Source of the DNA: Wuchereria bancrofti
Lineage: Eukaryota > Nematoda > Chromadorea > Rhabditida > Onchocercidae
DNA: 64,000 nucleotides
Assembly: GCA_005281725.1 (NCBI GenBank)
Contig: SSBO01000001.1
Coordinates: 11,657,776 to 11,721,775 of the forward strand
Direction: 5' to 3'
Part shown: positions 13,001 to 24,965 of the stretch, in pieces
Numbering within the stretch: position 1 is the first letter of the stretch
Layout of the letters: each line of letters starts with the position of its first letter
Translations under genes and position numbers: made by a program
Notes under the pieces: model-generated
What the model was told of the DNA's origin: nothing
Databases searched by the model: none
The model's input: the letters and a program-made list of their open reading frames with translations, nothing else

Positions 13001-14510
13001 AAAACCTTCATCACAGCTATTTAAAATATCTGTTATTAATTATACAAAATTATATAAAATGATAATTTAATTTTTATTATATAAAAAAAATATTCTTTAG
13101 TAGAATATAAATTAGCTTATTTTATTTTATAACATAACAAATCTTAGCATTCAAGCTTGTAACTCTTTAAATATCAACAAAATAGGAAATTAGAAATGTG
13201 AGAAAGACACAGTGTTAATGAGAATTTAAAACTGGAAATAATGCGCAGAAAAAAAGTAAACATCAAAAGTAGACGAATGACAATAAATAAATTTATAAAA
13301 TGAAAATTGAAACATACATAGCTAATGAGTATTTATCACTTTTATTACACATTTACTAATTGTAATTCATTTTAGTAAACTTTTAGACAAACAAACTTTC
13401 GTTATTTAATTGTCGAATATTTCTTTACTATTAAACAAATAAATGGAAATGCAAACTATCGGATGGTATTTATGGAAAAAATGAGTAATTCCGAATTTGT
13501 TACAATCAAAAAATTGTTACTTTAAATTCATTTATATTTAACTGATGATAAAATTCTTTCAAATAGTTACAAAATTCTCGATGAATGAATAATTCTCGTA
13601 AATATTGTCATAGTTATTACCAACTTTATTCGAGATTGTGTAAATTTAACTAATTGAATTAAAATGTAAATCCATTCGAAATGTAATGATACTATCAAAT
13701 TCCGGTAAACCATAAATAGATTCCGGCAAAAAAGAAAAGAAATATCTGATATCATAAAAAGGATAAATGCAAAATGCACAGATAATTGAAAATAAAATAA
13801 TGGATGAAGAATTAAATTCCATTCCCATTTTTCGCTACCCAAACTAAAACCTGTATTATGCTACTTGTCGGGTCGTTTCACTCATATCCAAAACCCAAAC
13901 CCGTATCACTATATTGGATTGAACTGGAGCGTTCTAATTTCAAACTCATTCCATTAATGATTGAATACGACACATCTCTTTCTAGCCGAAATATCAGGAA
14001 AGGAAGATAAATATGACAGATGACACATTCAGAATACTTATTTTGGGCAAGAATTGCTTACCTTGATCTAGAATTCTTATCTCTCAATTTTTAAATTTTT
14101 ATACTATCAAATGTTTAAGTGTAAAATTTTAATGAATAAAATTTGTCAACTTATCCTATCATTCTATGATAAATTAAAATAATGCTATTATCATTAAACA
14201 ATGAAAAATTTGGTGACAACAAAGCTAATGAAGAAAAGATAAATAAGAGAATATGCATTCGGTTAGCAACAAAAATACCATAAAAATTATTTATTTCAAA
14301 TTTCGATCCGAAAGTGAAAAGTAAGTCAATTCAGATTCAAATGAAGCCAACCTATATTAATTATCATAATTTGACTATGCTTAAGGCTAATTAATTTGAA
14401 TCGTTGTTAAAGTTCAAAAAATAAATAAGAGGAAAAGTGAAGTTACGATTTATCCATATCAATTTATTCATCCTCTTACTAATTTTAAACAGGAATCTTA
14501 GTGAAAAATA

Positions 14511-14550
14511 AGAAAGAGAGAGGGAGAAGGAGAGAGAAAGAGAGGGAAAA
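14511..14550. repeat. GA-rich purine tract
   Basis: Impure (GA)n/GGGA tract; a second one lies at 14744-14769. Confidence 0.8.
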
Positions 14551-16074
14551 GTGACGGAAAAAAAAGAAAATTAAGCTCAAGACAAAAAAAGAAAAAAAAA
14601 AGTTGAATTTTGCTGTAATACTCTCACTCGAATAATTGTTTGAATTTCTCGGTCTTATCATGATTTTACTGATATGCTAACAATGTGATAAATAATATTA
14701 GGAGAATATTGAAACTACAAAGAGAAAATGGTTAATGAGAAATGAAAGAGAGAGAGGGAGAGAGAGAATGATGACAAACAATACTTTTATCATTTTTGTA
14801 CTTCTAACAAACTTATATAATGAAGTTTATTTTTTAACTTAAATTACAATTTGAATTTTTCATGCTTAACAAGAAAATTTCAATAGCTCATTAAAGGTCA
14901 TATATCATTTTGAATAATTTGTTAGATTGTGAAAGATTTCATTTGCTAAAAAAATACAGAAGAAGAAAATATGTATCATTAAACAAGTTTTAATACTGTT
15001 TCAAACAAGATCACTGATCGTTTTCAAAGAGTGATTAATAGTATAGTTTTAAGTAATGAAAATGTGTTGATCATTAATTTTTGAGCTTTAAAGAATTGAT
15101 TCTTATCAGATAAAACTACGAAAATTCTTTTTTTTTTTCTGAGAAAAAAGATTTTCAAATGGAAAATAGAAAGAAATATATGGGAAGAAAAAAAAATGGT
15201 TTATATAATATAATTCTTTTTTTTATATGGTATGCTCCTTTAAATTAAATTAAATTTTTTTTTNTTTTTTTTTACTTCAAATATAAACAAGATTGAATTT
15301 TAATTTAAATTTTAACTGATAAATACAAAACGAGTCAAAAATTAAGCAATAAAATTTGTTTGAAAAATTGGTAATGTTCATTTTATACAACATAATTCGG
15401 CTAATAATTTAAAGATAAAAAAAAATTTTTTTCGATATTAAATGAAACAGTTGTGTAAACAATGATTAAATAATATATTTGAGAATTATTTTTCCTTTTT
15501 CGTTTTCATTAAACAAATAGCAAAAATTTTAAATGATTAGATAAAATTGATAAATTTGAAAGAATAAGTCATGCATGATAAATATATGTTGCATTAAAAA
15601 TTTGAAGAAATGATCTATGATCTAAACATTAATATCAGTGAGCGATTTTCGTAAAATTTAGCAAACTTTATACTAAATTAATAAATTTACTTTAAGATAT
15701 ATAATTATTTCATAAATAAAGTCTACAAAAAAAAAAAAAAAAAATTATTAAAATCACTAAATTTTTGCTCTCCATTTTATCGATCTATCGCATTTCTTAC
15801 AAGATTACCAATAATTAATAACAACAAAAAAAAACCTGATTTATACTAAACTCAATCTTTGATCTTTGACCTTAAATGAATGCTAGTGCTATTATAGAAA
15901 TGAAAAAAAAGTTCAAAATAAGATATTACATAAATCTTTTATAATATTTACAATCTAAAATTAGCAAAACGAGAAAAAAAATATGAATTAATCTTTCAGA
16001 GCAAATAAAATGAAAATCAAATTTTAGAAATTTTTATCAGTTATGATTTATCACCGAATATATATGTAAGCAAA

Positions 16075-16101
16075 GAGCGAGAGAGAGAGAGAGAGAGAGG
16101 G
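16075..16101. repeat. (GA)n microsatellite
   Basis: About ten GA units ending in GGG. Confidence 0.9.
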
Positions 16102-17444
16102 AAAAAATCAGAAATGTGCAATCAGTAAATCAAACAAAAATGTTTTGATAAGAAAAATATCAAAAATAAAAAAAAAAAAGAAGAATTGAATAGAAATTCG
16201 TATAAAATATCGAAATGACTAAATTGTTTATTACATTTGTTAGGAATAAAAAAGAGTAGCCAAAATGCCTTCATTAGTTGGTAAAAGTTTTTTGAAAAAA
16301 GAATTTTCTCTTCTGAAACTTTCCATCTGTTATATATATTTTTTCTTCTCAAAGTTAATTTCTATCGTAAAAAAAAAGAATATTTGTCTGATTAAAGAAT
16401 AAATTAAATTCAGTGTTAGAAATTCTTAAGTTTAAAACTTTTTAAAGCTTAATTTTTAAAATTCCATAAGATAATAGATTCATTAAAAAAATGTAAAGAA
16501 TAAAATAAAAAAATCACTGAAAGGAAGTAAATTTTGCAGTGAATCTTTTTTTTGTGATTAACCAAAAAAAAATTAATTTTTATGATTAGTTTTTTTTTTC
16601 TTTGTGATAATAAGTGCAACTTGAAATTTGAAAATTGAAATTATCAAAATAATATTTTGGCTTTGATTAGAAACTGTCAATTATTTAAATGTCTAACATG
16701 ACAAATAATATTTGTGTATTGAAATTTTTTTAATTGAAATATTACGACACCAAATAATGTAATCCAATTCAATTCAAGCTAAAAATTTAATTTCCGGCTT
16801 ATTCGTTTCATAAATTAAAATTTTTCTTTTCTGTTTCATTTCTTTTTTATGCAAAAAAAAAATGCAAAACTGAGAAAAATTTAATAATTTCATCAATGCC
16901 AATGCATCAACTAACAGACAAATAACGACGACATTGTAAAAAATGAAATTGAAAAAAAAAATCGCGAAGTGAAAGTAAACTATATTTTTTATGTAAATAT
17001 TTCAAAAACTAGAGAAAATTAAATAATGGAAAGGATATCCGTTGAGTAAGAATAAAACTTAAAAAAAAAACAATTCAATTAAAAGTTAAAATTGACTGAG
17101 AATCTGAAATATACATTAGGTTTTGCTATGTTAATAAACTTATAACTAAATTAATTATGTTAATAAACTGAAAGATTAAACAACTGATAACAATCGCTTA
17201 TCAAAAAAAAAAAGTTAGATTTTATTATCACAAATTATTACCAAATACTTTCGTTATTTATTTTAATAATTTTCGTATTCCTAATATTAGCTCTTCGATA
17301 TTGATATAAAAGTATATAATACAATTGATCAGATAATTTGTAAAAAGATTTATCATACTATAAAAAATTTAATAATTTTTTTTTTTTTAATAACAAAGTT
17401 TAATAATAAACGAAAATTTTTAGTGCCGTTTAAAGCCTTTAAAA

Positions 17445-17516
17445 TTGTCTAAACAATGTTAATAGCATCAATAATTATGCATTATAGTTTAAATTTAATA
17501 AAGTCAAACTTTAAGG
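17445..17516 (+). repeat. Dispersed repeat, copy A
   Basis: About 70 bp sharing TTGTCTAA, the word TCAATAATTATGCAT and GTCAAACTT with 18167-18235, same order and orientation. The two copies lie roughly 720 bp apart. Confidence 0.75.
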
Positions 17517-18166
17517 CTGTAATAAAAGTCATAAATGAAATAGTAATAATAAAAAGAAATTACTAAATTAGTATTGAAAAGTGGATAATTATATTTGTAT
17601 GATATGTTTACACAGATGACATTGTTTATGCATGCATACATAAGTGTAAACATTATTTATGACTGAAAGAATTGATAAAAACAAAAAATTGTCAACAAAA
17701 ATTTTGTCAATTATTTGCTTCGTTAATTCGTTTTAACTTCACTACTTCTCATTATTAACACTAATTTAATTTTATTTATGAAATGAATTACTGATTCTAT
17801 TCGTTATTATTTGAGTATAAGAGAAAAGTAAAATTAAATTACAACAATTCACAATGAGTATTAACGTTTCCTTCTTCTTTTTTAACTCTCAAAAAAAAAA
17901 AAAAAAGGCTATTAATGAAATGCTAAATCAACAAGTCAGGCAAAAAAAAAAGGAAGAGGGAAAAAGTGAATTGAAATAGTTGAATAACAACTTCAAGGAC
18001 AAATAAGTTCAATTTAACATTTCAACCAAATACATTTTGACATTTTAAACTGAGCTCTAAAAATATTTTTGTTTAAAAAGCAACTTATCAATTTACCATT
18101 GCAGCACTTATCAGAATTAACAAATTGATAATGGTGAAAATGTTTTAATGCTTTCTAAGAACAAAT

Positions 18167-18235
18167 TTGTCTAAGAAATGTTAGGATCAATAATTATGCA
18201 TCATGATTGAATTTAGTAAAAGTCAAACTTCAAGG
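18167..18235 (+). repeat. Dispersed repeat, copy B
   Basis: Partner of the copy at 17445. Only this copy ends in TTCAAGGTCA, which matches the extended half-site bound by monomeric nuclear receptors of the FTZ-F1/ERR type; copy A reads TTTAAGGCTG there. Confidence 0.75.
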
Positions 18236-19395
18236 TCATATCTACAAATTTAATTTTTCAAAGTAACTTTTAGTTTTATTTGAACACCTTTAGTAGACAG
18301 ATGTAAATAAATTTACAATCAATTTCAAAAATTTCCAGTTTATTTCAATGAAACCAGAAATCTTGATTACATCAACAATTTAAACTACTTTTTCATTTCA
18401 TTTTCTCTGTCATTTTTCAAGAATGAAGCAAAATTTTGAAGAAGAAGAAGAAAAAAAAAGATTTTCAACAAATTTTATAGTCAAATGTTCAATGTTAAAA
18501 ATATTATAGAATATATTGCATAGCAAAAATTCTGTGACAATACCGCATGGATCATTTAGCATGAAAAATGATAATTTTGGAAATATGCTAACTTCGTTCA
18601 TATTTTCCTTTCTGATTAATAAAATTTCTTAACTTTTTTTTTTTTTTTTTAGAAGAAACATTAATTTAAAAAAAAAAGAAAAGCTCATTTGAGCAAATCA
18701 ATTCTGTTATCATTTTTGTATGCTTCTTTACAATTATTCATTTTTATCTGATACAGCAATCTTCAAAAAAAAAAGGAGAAAAAAAAAGGGAAAAATCAAT
18801 ACCGTAAAAAAGAAATAGTAAATTCTCGAGGATAGCAAGACAAAAAAACTATCATATTCAATTGATAAGGGACAGTCACTTTTAATTTGGATCAATTAAA
18901 TTGCTCCAGAAAATCAAATTTGAATAAAATTACACGACAATTCAAGGTGCTTTCGTATCTTTTGTCCTGTGACAATTTAATTGACACATTTTAATTGTTC
19001 AATTTTTTTTTTTTTTTAACTCATACAAAAATCTCAGCAATCAATTTTGCAAAATATTCGATGAAAATTCAAATCATTTTAAAATTTTATATAGTATTAT
19101 CAATAATATTCTCATTTATTTATTTCTAAAATCACATAATTGCTCAAATTTTCTGCACCATTATAATCAAAGTGAGAAAAACTTGTTTAATTTTATGCAA
19201 TTTTTAAAATTTTTATCAAAAATGCATTGCATATTATTATCACAAATAGAATTCATTTTTTTTTTTGATATGAATTTGATTAAATTAAATTATAATTTAT
19301 TAATTTTACTTCACAATATAATGCAATCAGTTTGCTTTTAACATTAATAATTTAGTTTCAGTTTAGGATTATTTACTTATAGGAAGATAAGTAAA

Positions 19396-19440
19396 CAGAC
19401 ACACACACATACATACACATACATACACACACATACACAA
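19396..19440. repeat. (CA)n/(CATA)n microsatellite
   Basis: ACACAC and ATACAT units alternating. Confidence 0.9.
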
Positions 19441-20541
19441 ATGAGTAATACAAAGTAAAAACAAAGTAATAATGAGAAAATGAATGCTGGGAATGGAAAA
19501 TTTTTTAAAATAAACGAATCATAATGTATGAATAGTAGTTAGGAAAAAAGGAATGATTCAATTTTGCAACAAAAACAAAAAAAAAAAAAAAAAAAAACGG
19601 TTTGTCATTTTTGAGAGAGATAAATGCTTCATCATCACTTATCAGTCATCTGAATCAATCAGTACAGTATGCAAAATGTTTATTTGAACATTATCCATCT
19701 AAAAAAAAAGAACAAATTTTAAGTAAAAAATTAATACTTTAAATTAATTTAGCTAAAATGAATTTAAAAAAATGACTAGTTTTAAAAAGTATATGAAGAA
19801 ATATGCAATAAAAGTTAATCTCTGTATTAATTAGCATTAACCTAAGATAAAGAGTTATTAAAATATATTTAATATTTTTGTGTATTTTAGAAAAGTGATA
19901 AAAAAAAAATTAAACGAATGAGAAAAGAATTTATTTTACTATTTCCATTTTAAAATTATTAATAATGTTATGAAAAGGAAAAGAAAGAAATTATTTCTTT
20001 TCCTAATTTTTATATTTTCACTATAGTTTTTGCTTACTTTTGCATATTTCTGTTGGATGAATATTTTTGCAACATTCAGAATCAATTTAAAATTTTAATT
20101 TGTGTATTTGGTACCATTGAGAATTTTCAAATTTTAACTTAATTCATTATCTAGAAGAATAATTTTTCAGTTATTCCTGTCAAAGTTAAAAAAAATAAAA
20201 ATTGCTTTCCGATTCATAGCTATTTTCACTACTCTTAATTGTAGCAATTTGAAAAAAAATAATAATGAGAAAATCTAAAAGGTTATTCAAAAGGTCACTA
20301 CAATAAAGCCAAATATTTAATTACAATTACTTAACAGCTTTCGTTTACTTAATAATAGTCTATCTTTTGTAGATATCGAGTCACTATGCAAGTAAACAAT
20401 TAAAGCTTAACTTTAAATTATAACTTTTGATTTTTTTTGAGTAAAGCCAGCGATAGGACATTTACAGAATTTAGCTTCAAGAATAACAATTATCATTCTT
20501 ATCAGTATGATTAAAGCCGAAATGTATTATTCATTCTCATA

Positions 20542-20790
20542 TATTATTGTAAATAATAAAATATATCCGTTAACTATTAACATTAATTCTAGTTCCGATT
20601 TAATTTAGTATAAGTAAAAATTCAAACTCTAAGAATAATTCTCGGTATATTATTTTCTATCATAGAATGGATAAAATTTATTATTGTAATTAATAAATCA
20701 TATACATTAACGGTTAGCATCAATTCTAGTTCTTATTTAATATTATAATTTATGATATAAATACTTAAAATAAATCTCGGTATGTTATGA
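20542..20790 (+). repeat. Diverged direct repeat of about 110 bp, two copies
   Basis: Copies at about 20542-20655 and 20680-20790 share, in order, TTATTGTAA, a TTAAC word, CAATTCTAGTTC or its near match TTAATTCTAGTTC, TATTTAAT and TCTCGGTAT. Offset about 138 bp. Confidence 0.65.
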
Positions 20791-21923
20791 AATGAGTAAA
20801 AAGAAATAAAAGTAAATGAGTAAAAGGGAAATTATCATTTTAAAATCTTACGTATGATAAATCTCATTTAGATTACATCTAAAATATTTACATTACTATC
20901 ATTTTCTCATATTATAACAAAACTATTTAATTTGTAACTTTTTTTTTTAACAAAATGAAAAGATAGAAAAGATGAAAATAAGAAGACGAAATAATTTATA
21001 TAATTAAATGATAGAATAAATTTTTTATATAAAAAGAAAAGAATTGGAAGAAAGAATGATGACAACACGATAAACTTTTAACGAATCATCGGTTTGCACA
21101 TCAATGTCCAAAAAATGACAAATGATTGAACGACAAATGTTTGAAATTATTGGTGTCACAAGAAGACTGTTCATCTTGATATTTATTTGCTCATTGTCAA
21201 AAAAAAGAAATCTAATATCATTTTAGTTTCACTATACAATTTTAAAATGATATCAAATTAATTTACTTCAATTTATCTGTATAAAATAAAGGCTATTACT
21301 TATCAAAATAAAGTGAAATATGTAAATCAAAAATGTTTGAATGAATTATTTTTATTTGCTAATAATTATTTCAGTCTTAATAAAATATTTATCAATAATT
21401 TATATAAACAACATATCAATAATTTGTAAATTTAAATAAATGATGTTAAAGTTAAAAATGTAACAATAGTTATAAAAATAGTATGTCTTCGATGATTTAA
21501 TTATTTAATTTAATTATCAATCGCTTTAATATTTTCATTTTTCCCTTCTTTTTTTTTCCTTCTGTTGATCGAATTATATTTATTGGTGCAATATCACAAG
21601 AAATGAAATTATGTATTTCAGTATTAAATCGATCCCATATTGATGAAGAGACATTGAAAACAGGTTTTGTAAGATAATTCATTTCTTTTCAGTCAATTTT
21701 TATTTTTAGTAAAATTTTGAAATCATTACAGAAACAAAAAAGATAGTTTAAGTGGATTTTTAAACTTGTGATATTTTCAATTAAAATATTGATTAACAGA
21801 AAAAAAAAGAAGATTCTTGCAAAAAGTTAAAATAAATGAAACAATTTCAATCAAACAATTATTTATAGAAGAGATGAAAAGATGTAACTGATTTAAAAGA
21901 TTTGCTTTTATCACTTTCTATTT

Positions 21924-21973
21924 TCTCTAATAAGATGATACTAATTAATCTCTAATAAGATGATACTAATTAA
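21924..21973 (+). repeat. Exact tandem duplication, 25-bp unit x2
   Basis: The unit begins TCTCTAATAAGATGATAC and ends TAATTAA; both copies are identical, so the duplication is recent or maintained. Confidence 0.9.
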
Positions 21974-24922
21974 TTATTAGCTTGCCGCATTTAATTTGCA
22001 TAGCACAATAATTAATTTAAATTTACTCATAATAAGAAATATAATTGAAGACATAATTTACAATTAAAATGAAATAGCTATAAAATATTGCTGCTTTTAA
22101 AACTAACAATTTCGATGATACCATGTGTTTAGCTAAAGTTAAATTTAGTTTTAACATTTTAAAAATTGCTATTGACATTCCAATGATTTTTGAAAAGCTC
22201 AACAGATTTTCCAAATATTTAATAATTGAACGAAAATTAGTAAAATAATGAGATGAAAAAAAGAAATGATGAGAATACAAAAATAAAAAGAAAAAAATGG
22301 CTGAAATTTAAAAAATCCTTGATTACAAAATTATTTTTCTCATAAACAAAAAAATAAAATAGAAGTCGATGAGAAATACTACCACCCGATCATATGATAA
22401 TGTAACATTTGCAACAATAAGTTCTATCTTGTATTTCAATACTATTAAAAATAATTTGCCGTATTGTTTTTTTGTTCAAAAAATTGTAGTCTCATTGATT
22501 AATGAAAATTTAATTCTTCAAAAAATAATTAATAAACAAATTTAATCAATGGGATTTTTTTTCATTTAAACTTACTTTAGAGCTTTTTTAATATGCATTT
22601 CAAATTATGATAGAACTGCAAAAAAATTTTCTTCGCAATAAATGCTATCAGTTGAAATTAGCTAATAGAGCCAATTTTGAAATTTATTTAATTTATCTTA
22701 AATATCTATTTTTCATTCAATTAGACTTGGATGAAACATTGGACAGAAAAAAAAAACGCAACATCTCTTTGAGTGCAATTTCGAAATTTGAATTGTTAAA
22801 AGCTTTATAACTTAACAGACTTTATCATTTTAAGTATATACTTTAAAAATTTTGAATTTAAAGTGTTTAAAAATGAATTTTAATATTTGATTAAAGTTTT
22901 ATTCAGCAGAAATTGGTAACGCCGATGCTATATCGTTGTGATTACAATGTCAATCAAATCTGTAATTTAATACGAAATAGTAATAGCAATCATATCCTCA
23001 ATCTTAATTATCTATTTCTAGAATATTTTTGTTTCTTCTTCTTCTACTTCTACTTTTTCTTATTCAATCACTTTGTCTCAAAGATCAGTTGAAAATTAAA
23101 ACTTTTAAAAAAGATGATTAGATATTATTTATCAATTTAAATCTCTAACATTTCTTATACGTTTACAACTATTTACTGAATTATGAAAGTCACTTATTTT
23201 ATCTCAAAATTAATAGTTTTATTTAATAAAAAATATACTAGATTATACATTTAAAAAAAAAACAGAAAATTTACTACAAAATATTTTGTAGGTTTTAAAA
23301 TAAAATATTTATTTGATTGTACTTAATGATAGTATTCTAAAAATTTAGCTTTTGACAAAGAAAAAGAAAATAAACAAATTATAGTACAAAATTAAGAATA
23401 ATGAGACGAATAACGAACAAGATGCCATATTTACTCTTTTAAGTCTAAAGTTAAATAAATTGTTCAATCTTGTGCAATGTCAACAATAAAACTAATACAA
23501 TTATTCCATTGCATATTAATGAAAGCACTAAATTAATTTTATTTAATAAAACAAATGAAAGAAGTGTAAAGAAAAGATGATGTGTCATTCTAAGCATTCG
23601 CTATTTAGTCGTATTAACAATTTAGTAAATGATCATTGTCATATTTTAATTAACTATGTCTGATCTTTTTGTTCTTTATAAAATTTTGCAAATTATTCTA
23701 ATGAAAATAATACGCACAGAGTTAACAATGAAACATTATTTCCAGTTTCGTTCTTCTTTTTTTCTTGGTCAAATTAAAGAATGTCAGCCAATCAACCTCT
23801 TCTAAACTAGTTTCAATTAGTTATAATGATGTTACACATCTGTTATGAACTATCAGTCATAATTAATTATATTTGAAGAGCAACTCTACACTAATATCAC
23901 CATCAATAATAATGATTATTAATAATAATTAATAAAAATAACAGTTTTTTTTCTCAGCTATTCCATGCCAAATTTTAATTTGCTAGCAAGATAGCTTCTC
24001 AGAATTAATAACATAGATAAACATAAATCTTCACTAATAACGTTTCCAGAGATTTAAAAGAAAAAAGATTGTTCAATCGTATACACCATGTAAAAACCAA
24101 TAATTAGCTAATTCCAAACTTCTTCGATGTATATTTGAAATAAGCTACTTAAATTATACCGAATTTTGGATTTAATTTTGGATTGTTTGATTAAACTAAA
24201 GAGTGCTAGGCTTAATTGACCGTTATCGATAATTAATAATACTCCTAAAAGGAATGGGCAATCTAATATTTCCTACTGTTCTTAAAATCTGCTATTCTGT
24301 TTGCTAATAAATAATTCATCATCGCTTTTAGAGACAAATGAAAAAGTTTTAATTCTCCGATTCGTGAGACAATTTGCACAAAATAATTTGAAAATACAGT
24401 AGAAATAATGCTTGAGGCTTACTAGAATGCACAATTTAAATCAATAAATAAGAAAATTCCATAATGCAAGCAATTATCACATATAAGTTTAACGTTAATG
24501 TTAATTATATGCATTACAGAACGTTTAATACCAGCAATTTAGACAGTGAAATGCTAATCAAAGCAAAAACATAACTTTGTAAGAATGTTGCACTATTCCA
24601 TGCTATTATCTTCCGAATCATAAAATTACGTCTAAGTTTATTTCTACAGGACAACTGCTTAATTTGAAGCACCGGTTTAAAGGCACTCGTCTCGAAAAGA
24701 AAAGAATAGACTACACGTAATCAGAAGTCTTCTACATACTATATAAAAAGAGAAATAACTAAAAGTCAACAAAGTTCGGTAATGAAAGACCACATCAATA
24801 AGAAATAACAAAATATATCATACTGAATCAAATTTAACCTAAAAGCAGCAAAAGCACCGAGATAAAAATTATTATATGCGTTAAAATTGTATTCAAAGTT
24901 TCTCAAAATAAAATTGAAGTAT

Positions 24923-24928
24923 TTTATT
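24923..24928 (-). terminator. Candidate poly(A) signal of the ETF-QO gene
   Basis: AATAAA on the minus strand, 37 bases past the stop codon at 24966. Confidence 0.5.
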
Positions 24929-24965
24929 AGTATTATCTCAGTAAGCAATCTAACCATTCTGATCA

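Larger units (their letters stand above)
5454..24922. other. About 19.5-kb gene-poor stretch
   Basis: No multi-exon gene can be supported on either strand. Most open frames are A/T-homopolymer artefacts. The stretch holds simple repeats, a perfect hairpin at 10045, two diverged direct repeats (17.4/18.2 kb and 20.5/20.7 kb), a 25-bp tandem duplication at 21924, and one N at 15264. It may be intergenic, or a very long intron of a gene whose exons I cannot see. Confidence 0.6.
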
